Shown: one piece after another, positions 1 through 11,797 of the stretch
Layout: each line of letters opens with the position of its first letter
Position numbering within the stretch: position 1 is the first letter of the stretch
NCBI GenBank assembly: GCA_958298945.1
Contig: OY282607.1
Coordinates: 31,318,500 to 31,382,499, forward strand
DNA length: 64,000 bases
From: Atherix ibis
Taxonomy: Eukaryota; Arthropoda; Insecta; Diptera; Athericidae
Direction: 5' to 3'
The notes under the pieces: model-generated
Database searches by the model: none
Told to the model about the DNA's origin: nothing
The model's input: the letters and a program-made list of their open reading frames with translations, nothing else
Made by a program: the position numbers and the translations under genes

Positions 1-892
1 AAAATTTTTCATTATCTTTTCAGTTCATATAATTGAAGATGATAAGAAGTGACCCTCTAAACATTTTTTTTAAAAATTTGTTTTATCAAATTATCCTCAC
101 GAGGACAACAAATGCCAGGAGGAGCTTTATTGATTGTCGATTAAATTGGTATTTGTCAACAAAAGTCTTCGATGATTATTGATAATTTAACCTAACGAAA
201 AGAAAGGAGAACACATAAAATTGAGGCAATATAAAATGCGAGTTGGGAAGGGTGGGGTTGGTTAAATAGAATAAAATCGATTAATGGCTTTTGTTATTTT
301 ACAGAATCAGAATTTAGGACGATTTAGGAAAATTTTTTGTTAAGTGATAAAGAAACTTTCAATTTTGTCGATTCTACAATAAAATTGTGTCACCCAAACT
401 AATGGCATTATTTTTCTACAAAATGTTCATTACAAAATGTTAAATTTTGGTTTTTTTTTTTGCTGCATTAACTATTTAATAGTAAATTAGAAATATCATT
501 AAGTATGTTAGAAATAATTTCCAGAAGGTAAGTTTTTTTATGAAAAACATTAAGAGTAAACCGACTTTAATTAAAATACTTCCAAACACACTAAAAGGAT
601 CGCTTTTAATCAATTAGCAATGTTTTTACATTATTCAACAATGTTTTGGTAACTTTTGGTATTTTACCATTGCATAAGAAGAATTGCATTGGTTATAATA
701 GCAAATTTTTCATATTCACAAGAAAACAAACAAAACAAATTGAATTAAGTAACTAGCGTTCTTTTAAATAGAACTGTTTGTCTGTTTCCTCCCTATATGC
801 AATCAAAATTACAATAGCGGAGTTAAGGTTATTCAAGACTCCTCTGGAAACTCAAGAGCAGTCTTCCTTCAACATACTACCTTATCATAAAT
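1..892. other. AT-rich stretch, no gene seen
   Basis: AT-rich DNA with short A and T runs. No reading frame with recognisable protein similarity and no repeat that I can place in a family, up to the point where LINE-like coding begins. Confidence 0.5.
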
Positions 893-1210
893 TCATATCT
901 CTCCCAATGTCATTTCCAAGTTGCAATTAATTCAAAATCCTCGGAAATATATCCTATTCTAGCCGAAGTCCCACAAGGTAGTCTTCTTGGTCCCATTTTA
1001 CATAATATTTATACCCATGACATGCCATCTGATCCTAATACTATCATTGCTACTAATGTAGATGATAGGGGCATACTTGCTACCCATAAAAATCCTGACA
1101 TAGCTTCCAACAATTTACAATTCCATATAAACAAATTTCAATCCTGGTTTTCGAGAGAGTAAAGGGTCAATGAACAGAAGAGTGCGCAAATTACTTTTAC
1201 TTTCTACCAA
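893..1210 (+). pseudogene. Jockey-like LINE reverse transcriptase relic
   Basis: One frame runs open for about 89 codons (893-1159) and reads as the central palm of a non-LTR retrotransposon reverse transcriptase. It contains VPQGSLLGPILHNIY at 968-1012, and the catalytic box appears as NVDD at 1055-1066, where Jockey-type enzymes usually have (Y/F)ADD. Downstream residues fit the family spacing (ATHKNPDIASNNLQ, then a Q-SWF segment). A TAA stop at 1160 falls before a further weak match that ends near 1208. There is no endonuclease domain, no ORF1 and no poly(A) tail, so this is a short 5'- and 3'-truncated fragment. Assignment to the Jockey clade is by motif recognition only. Confidence 0.8.
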
Positions 1211-1276
1211 GGATCGTCTAATTTTGCGAAGAGTGCTTCCAGTTCACAAAATTAGATGTTCATTGAATTTGGTTTC

Positions 1277-1570
1277 TTAGGGGGCGGTGTACCATATAGC
1301 GCCGTCCTGTTGAAACCACAAGTCATCGACAAAAATAAGCCCTAAAAAATTATAATTACAGCACCAGCCTCATTTTTGATAAATTATAGACCAATGATGC
1401 CTCTGGCCCAAAAAGCGCACCATACTCTAACACGTGATGAATTTGTCATCGTTTTTCAGATACTCTAATAAGATAATTTTGCTCATTAACATAGCCGTCT
1501 AAGTAAATATGAAGTTCATCCAAGAAAAAACCAGCTTTCACAAATAAACTATTTTCATAAGAGATTTGAA
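1277..1570 (-). pseudogene. Mariner-like transposase relic (SPLDYFLW-type family)
   Basis: Read on the minus strand, broken frames give DELHIYLDGYVNEQN, then GIIGL with KNEAGAV, then a segment matching the WFQQDGA box. This is the catalytic core order of the same transposase type seen better preserved at 32688-34120. Frames shift repeatedly and stops are common. The third catalytic region and both ends are missing. It directly follows the LINE relic, so one of the two probably interrupted the other. Confidence 0.65.
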
Positions 1571-1865
1571 TTATTTTAATACAATTTTTATAACAAGTGG
1601 TGAATCTTCTACTATGAACATAGCATACTTTAACCCGATTTTTTAAAAAATTGCGTAGTACCTATACAAAGGTTATATGATAAGTCAGTGATAAATGCAA
1701 GAAATCTCGCTGATATCAATAAATCAGACAAAACAGATTGAAATTAAATCAATTAAATAAAATATAAAATTACTATGCTCATATTACTTTCACACTTTGT
1801 CAAGGGAAACCTACCCATTTATATCTTAATAGCAACATGATTCTACAATATGATAAGAGAGAAAG

Positions 1866-2747
1866 TACGAGGTCTGTTCAAAAAGTATCGCGAATTTTGA
1901 ATTTCCGTGGGTTACGTATATTCGATTTCCGATTTTTTAGTGGCGTTATGTTGGTACTCATATCTCTCACTTATGCCGACAAGTTCGGCCATTTTAAACG
2001 GTCAGTTAATTTTTGACAACTGCTTTGCCTGCACGTGTTTTGTCTCGTCTTCGATTTTTGCTCAATTTCGACCAAAAACAGCATCGCATTAACATTGCTA
2101 AGGAGCTGTTGGACTCTGTCCGTAACGACCAAAGTTTGCTCCAAAGGGTCATAACTGGTGACGAATCATGGGTTTATGGTTATGATGTGAAAACCAATGC
2201 TCAATCATCCTAATGGAAGCTGCCGCACGAGCCAAGACCGAAAAAGCGCCAAGTTTGGTCGAATGTGAAGGTTTTGCTTACAGTTTTCTTCGATTACAGG
2301 GGCGTGGTGCATCATGAGTTCTTGCCACAGGCTAAAACGGTCAATAAGGAATATTACCTGCAAGTTATGCGCAAGTTGCGCGAAGCAATCCGCCAGAAAC
2401 GCCCAGATTTGTGGCAGAACAAAAATGGGCTTTTGCCATTTTTGGCCAAAAACAACACACTAATAGTGCCGTAACCACCGTATTCCCCAGATCTAGCCCC
2501 CTGTGAGCCCCATGAAAGGACGACGCTACGCTACGATTGATGAGATAAAGACGGAATCGAAGGAGGAGCTGAACAAGAGCACAAAAAATGATTTTTTGAA
2601 GTGCTTCGAGGATTGGAAAATGCGTTGCCACAAGTGTATAATATCTGGTGGGGATTACTTTGAAGGGGACAAAATAGATATTCATGGATAAATAAATAAT
2701 TTTTGAAAAAACATAAAATTCGCGATACTTTTTGAACAGACCTCGTA
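1866..2747 (+). mobile_element. Mariner-like element, CGAGGTCTGTTCAAAAAGTA family, copy 1
   Basis: About 880 bp flanked by TA dinucleotides, with matching inverted ends (CGAGGTCTGTTCAAAAAGTA at 1868 and its complement ending at 2745). The interior encodes a broken transposase in plus orientation. Visible pieces are ITGDESWVYGYDV (first catalytic D, about 2150-2190), VKVLLTVFFDYRGVVHHEF (2265-2320), EYYLQVMRKLREAI, and a C-terminal part ending GGDYFEGDKIDIHG (to 2688). Full-length MLEs are about 1.3 kb, so roughly 400 bp is gone, including the N-terminal helix-turn-helix region. The HDN box is lost and a deletion removes the residues around the third catalytic D near 2500. Non-autonomous. Confidence 0.85.
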
Positions 2748-3124
2748 TAGTGTTCCAACAGGATAATGCGAAACCACATACAAGTTTGACTATTCGGCAA
2801 AAGCTTTTAGAGCTTGAATGGGATATACCATACTTGCCAGACCTAGCACCTTCCGATTATCATCTATTCCGGTTTCTACAAAAATTTTCAGACTGTAAAA
2901 CGTTTAATTAAAATGAGGAGGTCAAAAATCACTTGGATCAATTTTTTGCCAGCAAAGAACAAAAATTTTATGAGCGTGGAATCATGCTACTGCCAGAAAG
3001 ATGGCAAAGGGGTATTGAATCAGACTGGGCAATATTTAATTGTCCAGTCTGACAAAATATTAATTCGTTAAAAGAAAAAAAATCGTCTTATTTAAAAAAC
3101 GAAATTACTTTCCGGACAACCCAA
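2748..3124 (+). mobile_element. 3' fragment of a mellifera-type mariner element
   Basis: Begins immediately after the right end of the preceding element with FQQDNAKPHTSLTIRQK (catalytic HD box, here QQD). It continues through PDLAPSDYHLFRFLQKF and LPERWQR-type residues and ends in the terminal sequence TTTCCGGACAACCCAA. It is clearly the same family as 57382-58206 and 62005-63024. The 5' two thirds are absent, and no matching 5' part lies to the left of 1866, so this is not a simple insertion of one element into another. Frames are broken and the segment just before the SPD motif is deleted. Confidence 0.8.
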
Positions 3125-4731
3125 TACAAAGGAAGCGCGATCTTTACTGGCATCCAGCTTGTCGGCAATACGCATCGTGAGTGAATTTTTTTCCTTGTGA
3201 GTAGCGATCATTCCCATTGTGGCGCTCCTCGATTTAACACCTTCATTTTCAAGTGCTCTTTGGTTGACTGATCTAACTACTAAAGGATAAGCTCTGCTCA
3301 GTAATACGGCCTACCCATACGAAGCTTAAAGTCCCCAAATGACCACTTGGTCGTGGGGCTATAAAAAATCGTGAACCTACCTTGCATACAAGAAAGAAAA
3401 AAACAAACAAATTACATTCTTGAACTTACTTTTTATTAAGGAATTTGAAGATAACCAATTATTATTACAAAGTGGCATAAAAAATTTTGTCGATTTTTCT
3501 ACTTTAATGAATATATTCTTCTCATATAAATTTATTGAGGTTAAGAAAATGATTTTGTTATCTTCTTAATTTATTGATTTTCAAAAATATTTTTTTTTTT
3601 AAGTCAAAATAATTCTACAAGCTTTTTATTTGGGAAAAATCATAAAGCCTGAAAATTCTCACTTAAAAGAATTGATATACTTTGCCATAATTAGTATTAC
3701 CATAAAAAAAATGAATTCCTTTTAAAATATAATTTTTTTTCTATACAAAAATTATAGAATTTTCTTTCTTTGATTTATTGTAATAAAAAGAAAAGTAATT
3801 TCACATTTTTAGTTGGATAAAATTCTTTTGTTGAAAAATTTTCTTTTATAAGAAAAACCCACTTTTTTAACCTATTTTCCAGATTAAATGGACTGTCGAA
3901 AATTCAAAAGCTTCATCATTTGATGAAAGCATTTTTGTTGATATTTGACAGAAATGAAGGAAAGAGGCAGAAAGAAATATTTGTTTCTCTCCTTTTTAGT
4001 GTTAAGATCAATACACATACACATTCAGATAAAAGATGGAAAGGAGAAAAATAACATTAATGCGAATCCCTCACGCAATAATAAGATTTTTGGGATACAA
4101 AAAAGATAAACGATTTCTCCACAAATCTTTTCACAATTTATTTTTAACTTACATAACTATAGAGGAGTGTTGTGGAGATTTTCGCAAAAGATTTTCAAGA
4201 TTCTGAAAAGAATACAATAAAAACAACTAATACGTGTAAGAATTGGGTTGAATTGTGTTATTGGATTGTTACTAGTTTATTAATACGAAATAACAACAAC
4301 AGATGCCATCGTTCAGCTTTAATTAGATTCAATTTTTAAAGTCACATCAAATTACGACTACATTAAACGATTTGCATTAAAATTTCTCTTTTTTTTTTAA
4401 ATCTTTTTAAATACACATCAAGCTTTAAGTGAAATTTCATATTCAAGTTAATAGATTTTTATTCCGGAATTTAAATTATCTTATAAAATTTATGCGTAGT
4501 CTTATTTTTTATTGATAAAAATTTATAAAAAGTGAATATATTTAGGAAATAACAATGCTTATAGGTATAATATAAAAAAATTTTGTATAAACTCAAATCT
4601 ATACAAAAAAAAGAAATCTTTTAGATTAAAATTTAAATGTAGTTGTTCAAGTCCGTATCTTTAATTTATTTAAAAAAAATTCACTTGAATATGTGTGCAG
4701 ACTACGGTAAACTTTGGATTTAAATGGAATT
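3125..4731. other. AT-rich intergenic or intronic DNA
   Basis: No coding similarity seen. The stretch is AT-rich with many homopolymer A/T runs and no repeat family I could recognise. It ends at the TA flank of the next mariner element. Confidence 0.5.
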
Positions 4732-6014
4732 TACCAGGGGTATAAACTTAAATCCGCTGTTTGGTCATAGATAGCGTGAGTGAGCGTATTAAGCTACCAC
4801 TGGCACGCCATATTTTTTTTTATGAGTTTGACATCTGTCAATATTAATCAGTACACATTGCCAGCAATTTCGTACAACAACATACATTTTTCCTTTGGTA
4901 ATCATGTCTAGTTTTGTGCCAGAAAAAGACCATATGCGGCTAGCTTTGCTTTTCTGCTTCAATTTGAAGAAATCGACTGCCGAATCGCATCGAATGCTTA
5001 TGGAGGCCCTATGGTGACAGTGCTTTATCGGAAACAACGTGCCGAGATTGGTTTCGTCAATTCAAAAACGGCAATTTTGACTTGTGGGACAAGAAGCGTG
5101 AAAATCGGCCTAGGAAGGTTATGGACCATCAATTGCAGGCTCTTTTGGACGAAGTCGATATCCAATTGCAAAAAATGCTTGCGGAGCAATTGGGTGTTAC
5201 TCAACCAGCCATTTCCATGTGTCTGCGTGCCATAAGGAAGATTGAAAAGATAGGAAAATGGGTGCCGCATAAATTGAACGATAGGCAGATGGAGCGACGG
5301 CAAAACACATACGAAATCTTGCTCGCCAAACAAAAAAAAGAAAGTCGTTTCTACATCGGATTGTGACAGACGATGAAAAGTGGATATATTTCGAGAAATC
5401 TAAACGCAAGAAATCGTGGGGTGATCACGGCCAACCATCAACATCTTCCCCAAGACCAAATCGCTTCGGACGGAAGACGATGCTCTGCGTTTGGTGGGAT
5501 CAGAAGGGTATCGTCTACTATGAGATGTTGAGACCTGGTGAAACTGTCAATGCCCATAGCTACCACCAACAACTGATCAAATTGCACCGTGCTCTGCGTG
5601 AAAAAAGGACGGATTACCAACAAAGACATGACAAACTGATTTTCCTCCACGACAACGCACCATCGCACACGTCAAAAATTGTCCGAAACTACTTGGAGAT
5701 ACTCAATTGGGAGGTGCTACCCCACCCCGCTTATTCACCAGACCTGGCCCCTTCCGACTACCACCTGTTTTCATCGATGGGCCAAGCGGTCGCTGAGCAG
5801 CACTTCGATTCTTACGAAGACGTCCGAAAAAGACGGCTTGATGAGTGGTTTACCTCGAAAGAGAAGGAATTTTTTTGGCGTGGTATCTACAAATTGCCCG
5901 AGAGATAGGAAAAACGAGTGCAAATACTTTGAATAAAATTGTTTTTGCTTTCTCTGATAAAAAAAATGTGTTTTTTTAATAAAAAACAGCGGATTTAAGC
6001 TTATACACCTGGTA
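4732..6014 (+). mobile_element. Mauritiana-type (Mos1-like) mariner element, copy A
   Basis: A 1,283-bp full-length MLE between TA dinucleotides, with imperfect inverted ends (CCAGGGGTATAAACTTAAAT at left, complement of CCAGGTGTATAAGCTTAAAT at right). The transposase lies in plus orientation. The end sequence and the protein motifs (HDNAPSHTS, YSPDLAPSDYHLF, WRGIYKLPER) place it in the mauritiana subfamily with Mos1. A second copy lies inverted at 9416-10639, and the two share long nearly identical tracts. Confidence 0.93.
4904..5908 (+). pseudogene. Frameshifted mauritiana-type transposase
   Basis: The start is taken at the ATG of MSSFVPEKDHM, shared with the inverted copy. A one-base insertion near 5009 (ggccctatgg against ggcctatgg in the other copy) breaks the N-terminal helix-turn-helix region. 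Coding resumes in another frame with WDKKRENRPRKV, and another shift lies near 5360. From 5363 to 5908 the catalytic domain is open: DDEKWIYFE, then HDNAPSHTS, then SPDLAPSDYHLF, which preserves all three aspartates of the DD34D triad. A stop replaces the tryptophan of the terminal ERWEK segment. Not expected to make active protein. Confidence 0.88.
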
Positions 6015-6839
6015 TAAAAAATAATAAATCAAATTATTTACTAAAGAAGAAATTATTTGAATATGAAGTCTTTTGAAATATTTAAAAACTCGGAATGAAT
6101 AGTAAAACAGTCCTCCCAGATGCCAAGAGACATCTATTGGTGTGAAGTCCATCAAACGAGGGATATCATAAGAAAATGATAAGAATTTGTATAGGTTAGA
6201 AGTGGAAATAAGTAGTAGTTGTGGAAGGTATAAAAATTTAAAACTGGATAAAATTTGGAAAGAAAGCAAAAAAAATTACATAAATAAAATAATACAATGA
6301 ACTAGCGAAGGTAATAACATTTTTTGGAGTGCACTACTGACTTTTGTGGGATATTAAGTTTCGTAAAAGGATCCTCTTGAGTTTAACACAATTTTAAACT
6401 AAAAAAAAGAGGACATCCGATTTTTTCTTATCCAATTCTGCTAAAGACGATTCTGATTCCTTGGGACCCCAAACAATATTCGATTTTTTTTGCTACTCAA
6501 TTTTTCTAAAATGAAATTTCGATTTTGATTGTGCGATATTAAGTTTGTTTCCAAAACCTCTCATGGCACTTTGACGCCAATTGGTTGTAGCGTTCCTTCA
6601 CCAAGTGTCCTCTTATATTTCTTTATCGTAAATGTTCTTTATTTTTTTTATATTTTATTTTTTGAAAGATCATTTAAAATTTAGAACCATAAAAAGTTAG
6701 AGATTTTGTGCTAAAAAACAAAATCCTTAATAATATTTATTGAAAAAACCAAATCCTAAAAGCAATTCTGAAGTTTTTCTATTAAATTTACTCAAATAAT
6801 ATTTTTATTAAATGCTTGACAGGCCATACCACCTTCATA
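6015..6839. other. Non-coding spacer with a dispersed repeat
   Basis: No protein similarity seen. The segment 6362-6530 recurs, diverged, at 7876-8028, so the spacer contains at least one piece of an unidentified repeat. The rest is AT-rich. Confidence 0.45.
6362..6530 (+). repeat. Dispersed direct repeat, copy 1
   Basis: About 165 bp beginning AAAGGATCCTCTTGAGTTTA. It contains TTTTTTCTTATCCAATTCTG and ACAATATTCGATTTTTTTTG, which match 7876-8028 in the same orientation with scattered substitutions and small gaps. No coding content. The two copies flank the mariner element at 6840-7720, so they may mark a larger duplicated unit. Confidence 0.6.
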
Positions 6840-7720
6840 TACGAGGTCTGTTCAAAAAGTATCGCGAATTTTGTGTTTTTTTCAAAAATTATTTATTTAT
6901 TCATGAATATCTATTTTGTCCCCTTCAAAGTAATCCCCACCAGATATTGTACACTTGTGGCAACGTTTTTTCCAATCCTCGAAGCACTTCAAAAAATCAT
7001 TTTTTGTGATCTTGTTCAGCTCCTCCTTCGATTCCGTCTTTATATCCTCAATCGTAGCGTAGCGTCGTCCTTTTATGGGGCTCTTCAGCTTCGGGAACAA
7101 GAAAAAGACACAGGGGGCCAGATCTGGGGAATACGGTGGCTGCGGCATTATTAGTGTGCTGTTTTTGGGCAAAAATTCACGATGCGTGAGCAGGGACGTT
7201 ATCATGGTGCAAAAGCCAATTTTTGGTCTTCCACAAATCCAGGAGTGTCTGGTGGATTGCTTCGCGCAACTTGCGCATAACTTGCAGGTAATATTCCTTA
7301 TTTACCGTTCTACCCTGTGGCAAGAAGTCATGATGCACCACGCCCCTGCAATCGAAAAAAAACTGTTAGCAAAACCTTCACATTCGACCAATCTTCGCGC
7401 TTTTTTCGGTCTTGGCCATCATGAGTTCTTGCCACAGGGTGATTGAGCTTTGGTTTCCACGTCATAACCATAAACCTATGATTTGGCACCAATTATGACC
7501 CTCTGGAGCTCCTTAGCAATATTAATGCGATGCTGTTTTTGGTCGAAATTGAGCGAAAACACGTGCAAGCAAAGCAGCTGTCAAAAATTAACTGAACATT
7601 CAAAATGGTCGAATTTATCGGCATAAGTGAGAGACATGAGTACCAACATAACCCCACAAAAAATCAAAAATCGAATATACGTAGCCCGCAGAAATTCAAA
7701 ATTCGCAAACAGAACTCGTA
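6840..7720 (-). mobile_element. Mariner-like element, CGAGGTCTGTTCAAAAAGTA family, copy 2
   Basis: Minus-oriented copy of the family at 1866-2747. The plus-strand left end is complete (CGAGGTCTGTTCAAAAAGTA after TA). The right end has lost about ten bases inside the terminal repeat. The minus strand encodes pieces of a DD34D transposase. The first catalytic region is degraded, and the C-terminal 100 codons (7205-6897) are open, including PPYSPDLAPC and KRCHKCTISGGDYFEGDKID. The third catalytic aspartate is replaced: the codon after PC is GTC (Val) rather than GAC, with FFLFPKL following. The same change occurs in the copy at 36124-36906. Confidence 0.88.
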
Positions 7721-7875
7721 TAGCAAAGAATGAGTTAAAACAGATTAGATTGTTTGGAATTAAAAATATTGTAGAGGATGGGTTTAAGTATGCTACGTTG
7801 TGGAACACCAGCGAATATCGGAGAGATTTTTTGTGCCAGTTTGAAAGGAATGATTTTACTGCTACGAAAAAGGTA

Positions 7876-8028
7876 GCATGAAAGGATCTTTTTGAGTTTA
7901 ACACAATTTCTAACTTAGAAAAAAGGATATCAGATTTTTTCTTATCCAATTCTCCTAAAGACCATTCTGCCTTTTTGGGACCCTAAACAATATTCGATTT
8001 TTTTTTTCTAAAATAAAATTTCGATTTT
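7876..8028 (+). repeat. Dispersed direct repeat, copy 2
   Basis: Second copy of the repeat at 6362-6530, same orientation, recognisable from TTTTTTCTTATCCAATTCT and ACAATATTCGATTTTTTTT. It lies 150 bp beyond the right end of the mariner element that sits between the two copies. Confidence 0.6.
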
Positions 8029-9415
8029 GAAAAAAAAAACTTTTATTAAATTTTCATTTTTCCTTAAAATAATACCAAATTTTCAGAATTTTTTTTTACG
8101 AAAAAAAGTATTTTTTATTTGTTTCGGTAATAAAAACTGTTTTTTTCTTCATTTAATTTGTTTTGGCAATAAAAAGTGATATATTATTATTAAATTTTAT
8201 GTAAATATAATTTTTCGTGCCATAATCGTAGAAAAATCTAATTTAAAATGTACAAAATAACAGGAAGAATAAATAAAGGAAATTTATGATTGTGCGGCCT
8301 TCCTTCTTTCACAGTTACTTTTGCTCCTTTTTACTATAAAAATAAATAGGCATGGAACATGTACGTTTCCAATTAATCAAATTTTTGATTTTACGATTGA
8401 AATGCGAATGTCAACTGATTTTATTTTGTTTTCATTTCCCTAAAAGAGCTAAAACGTGAACTTTTTTTTTTTTTAAAAAAAAGAAGAGTTAACAAAAAAG
8501 AGAAGGATTATGTGATTTATTTTCTGTTATCGCTAATTATCCTTTTTTCATCACCAGAAAAATGTTACTTCAACTTTGCAGAAATTTATAGCCTTGAATG
8601 GTTAAATAATCCAGCGTGTTGATCAAAAGATACCAACAACAAGATACGAGTGTCAAGAAAAGAATTATCTCCTTTTCTTAAGAAAGTTATTTAGGTGAGA
8701 ATGTGACATTATGAAAAGCTTATCACATATTTGCCTGCGTTTCACATTTTTGTAAGCCTTGATGGAATGATTGGAATGAACTATGAAATTCACACAGACT
8801 ATAAAGTCGGAATATTGTATTGTACAATATTGATAGACGGAAAATTAATAATAATTTACCGATTAATAATTCTTGGCACGAACAATGCTTGACGCTCGTC
8901 ATAATAATTAAAAATCCATTCAATAAGGGGTAGTGAAGTTGCTATAGAATTGGAAGCGAATTGTGGGGCGTATAGATTGTCCAGCCTATTTTTCTTACCT
9001 TCAGCTTTAATAATAAATCATAGTCAGTTTTATGATCGAAAGCTCACGCAATTTTTACAGGTACTGGGTAGGTACGCAGGTAGACAAAAGAATTCGGCTT
9101 CATTTTAAAAAAAAGAAATGTTGAAGTTTTGAGAAAGCTCTCTTAAAAAAAAAATCAATAATGCTAATTATTTACTAATATTATTTTATCAGTATTTTTT
9201 TTCCTGTTGTCTTTTCTCAATAATACTAAGTGGATGCAGTAAATATAAGATTTCAATCCGGTTTTATGTAAAAAAAAATTGTTGTTACTATTTCGATGAT
9301 GGTTTACTTTGGATTTTGTGTAAAATAATAATGGGATTGTTTTAAGCTTTTTATTAAAACGTGTTTTCTGTTAGTTTAATTGATATTTTTCTAAAAAAAA
9401 ATATATATACATATA
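8029..9415. other. AT-rich spacer, no gene seen
   Basis: Non-coding on both strands as far as I can read. It contains A/T homopolymer runs and a short TATATATACATATATAC stretch just before the next mariner element. No repeat family recognised. Confidence 0.5.
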
Positions 9416-10639
9416 TACCAGGTGTATAAGTTTAAATCCGCTGTAATTTGCATAACAAATTTATTCAAAGTACTTGCCCTCATTTTTCCCATCTTTCGGG
9501 CAATTTGTGGATACCACGCCAAAAAAATTCATTCTCTTTCGAGACAAACCACTCATCAAGCCATTTTCGGACGTCTTCGTAAGAATCGAAGTGCTGCTCA
9601 GCGACCGCTTGGCCCATCGATGAAAACAGGTGGTAGTCGGAAGGGGCCAGGTCTGGTGAATAAGCGGGGTGGGGTAGCACCTCCCAATTGAGTATCTCCA
9701 AGTAGTTTCGGACAATTTTTGACGTGTGCGATGGTGCGTTGTCGTGGAGGAAAATCAGCTTGTCATGTCTTTGTTGGTAATCCGTCCTTTTTTCACGCAG
9801 AGCACGGTGCAATTTGATCAGTTGTTGGTGGTAGCGATGGGCATTGACAGTTTCACCAGGTCTCAACATCTCATAGTAGACGATACCCTTCTGATCCCAC
9901 CAAACGCAGAGCATCGTCTTCCGTCCGAAGCGATTTGGTCTTGGGGAAGATGTTGATGGTTGGCCGTGATCACTATAATCTCGAAATATATCCACTTTTC
10001 ATCGCCTGTCACAATCCGATGGAGGAACGACGTTCTTTTTTGTCTGGCGAGCAAGATTTCACATGTGTTTTGGCGTCGCTCCATCTGCCTATCGTTCAAT
10101 TCATGCGGCACCCATTTTCCGATCTTTTTAATCTTCCCCATGGCACGCAGACGAATGGAAATGGCTGGTTGAGTAACACTCAATTGCTCCGCGAGCATTT
10201 TTTGCGATTGGGTATCGTCTTCGTCCAAAAGAGCCTGTAATTGATGGTCCTCAACCTTCCTAGGCCGATTTTCACGCTTCTTGTCCCACAAGTCAAAATT
10301 GCCATCTTTGAACCGACGAAACCAATCTCGGCACGTTGTTTCCGATAAAGCACTGTCACCATAGGCCTCCATAAGCATTCGATGCGATTCGGCAGCCGAT
10401 TTCTTCAAATTGAAGCAGAAAAGCAGAGCTACCCGCATATGGTCTTTTTCTGGCACAAAACTAGACATGATTACCAAAGGAAAAATGTATGTTGTTGTAC
10501 GAAATTGCTGACAATGTGTACTGATTAATATTGACAGATGTCAAACTCATAAAAAAAATATGGCGTGCCCGTGGTAGCTTAATACGCTCACTCACGCCAT
10601 CTATGACCGAATAGCGGATTTAAGCTTATACCCCTGGTA
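9416..10639 (-). mobile_element. Mauritiana-type mariner element, copy B (inverted)
   Basis: A 1,224-bp element between TA dinucleotides, with ends CCAGGTGTATAAGTTTAAAT (left) and the complement of CCAGGGGTATAAGCTTAAAT (right). It is the reverse-oriented sister of 4732-6014, with about 3.4 kb between them. Together they form a large inverted repeat that could fold or recombine and invert the intervening DNA. Differences are small deletions and substitutions, so the two copies probably come from one recent source. Confidence 0.93.
9483..10468 (-). pseudogene. Mauritiana-type transposase with one 19-bp deletion
   Basis: Starts at the ATG at 10468 (MSSFVPEKDHMRVALLF). The N-terminal paired-type helix-turn-helix domain is open here, unlike in copy A: FNLKKSAAESHRMLMEAYGD, then LSETTCRDWFRRF, then VTQPAISIRLRAMGKI, then GKWVPHELNDRQ. 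It continues to the first catalytic motif VTGDEKWIYFE. Comparison with copy A shows that about 19 bp are missing just after this (near 9978), which shifts the frame. The rest continues in another frame with HDNAPSHTS, SPDLAPSDYHLF and WRGIHKLPERWEK, keeping the other two aspartates. Apart from the deletion and the C-terminal end, the frame is well preserved. Confidence 0.9.
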
Positions 10640-11189
10640 CGAGTATATAAAATTTTCCCGAGAATTTCACATGGAAAAAATTGAATTTCTAGAAATACAA
10701 CTGATGCTGTAATGGTAGTATTTAGTAGAATATGTACACTTTCGGATATATTGAATTTTTGAATGGACAATTATTTTGTTTATCTAAAGTAAAATTTTAT
10801 TAGAAAATGTTCATATTTTTTTCTTAAATTTCTGTATTTTTTGTAGTCTTAATACTCAGAACAATATTTTTTCGATATGGTCCTTTATAATAAGCAGTTA
10901 AGAAATTGACAGTAAAATAATTTCAACTTCAATAAAAAAAGTTACTCTTATATTGTATTATTATCGATAAAGACTCAGAATATCGGAGTCTAGTGGCAAA
11001 TTTAATTCTAGTTTATTGAAGAGAAATTTAATTTTTAAAATAATTATTTTTAAGCTTTCGAAATGAGTTTCTTAATTCACTTGTCACAGGATTTATTTAA
11101 ACGATTCCGTATCCAAAAATTATTATTAATTAATAAAAGAAAAGATTCCTTATTACAAAGTAATTTGAAATTTGGTTTTGTAAATCAAT
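10640..11189. other. AT-rich spacer, no gene seen
   Basis: AT-rich DNA without coding similarity. It lies between the inverted mauritiana-type element and an older transposase relic. Confidence 0.45.
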
Positions 11190-11700
11190 CCTTTTCAAAC
11201 AGTTTTGGAAGACTTTAACTGAAATCGCCTTTAACTCCTCGGCTACACTCTTTTGGATGTTTTCGACTGTACCAAGCTATCGGCTTTTGATCTTGGGGAA
11301 TAAGAAAAAGTCACATGGTTTTCGTTAGGGTGGGGTGGTGGTGAGTTGTTGGTTGTTCGTTGTTCTGAGGAATTTTTGGTATCCTTTTTTCGATAACAAC
11401 TCGTAGATGGAGATCGCCGACTGACAGATGACGTGTGATGTCCGATCTGAAAAGAAGTTCATTTTATAAGTAAGTCATTGAAAGATTGCACAGAAGTCCT
11501 TTTTCTAGCTAAAACTTGCTAGTACAGATGACTGCGTGACAAGTGGCGTTGTCATGGTGAAGTTTCCAAGCATCTGTAGTATACGATCTGATACGGATAA
11601 CTCCAATTTCTGAGACTTTCAAGAACTTCTTTATACAAAAAACTCATCAGCTTTAATGTTATTCAACTTGAATGAAACACTTCACTTATGACATTCCATA
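11190..11700 (-). pseudogene. Old mariner-like transposase relic
   Basis: The minus strand gives AWKLHHDNAT near 11555-11585, which is the second catalytic motif (HDN) of MLE transposases, then a degraded stretch, then FLIP residues near 11300 matching the FFLFP segment after the third aspartate, and finally weak similarity to the C-terminal region near 11200. Stops and frameshifts are frequent, and I see no terminal repeats. The motif order is right for a minus-oriented copy. The lineage is unassigned. Confidence 0.6.
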
Positions 11701-11797
11701 AAATTATCTTTAAGAGGGACTACCTGACGAGGTTAAAGCTTCTGATGTATCCTTAGGAACGAAAGATAAGTTGGAGTAAAGTATTTAGATCGAGAAC

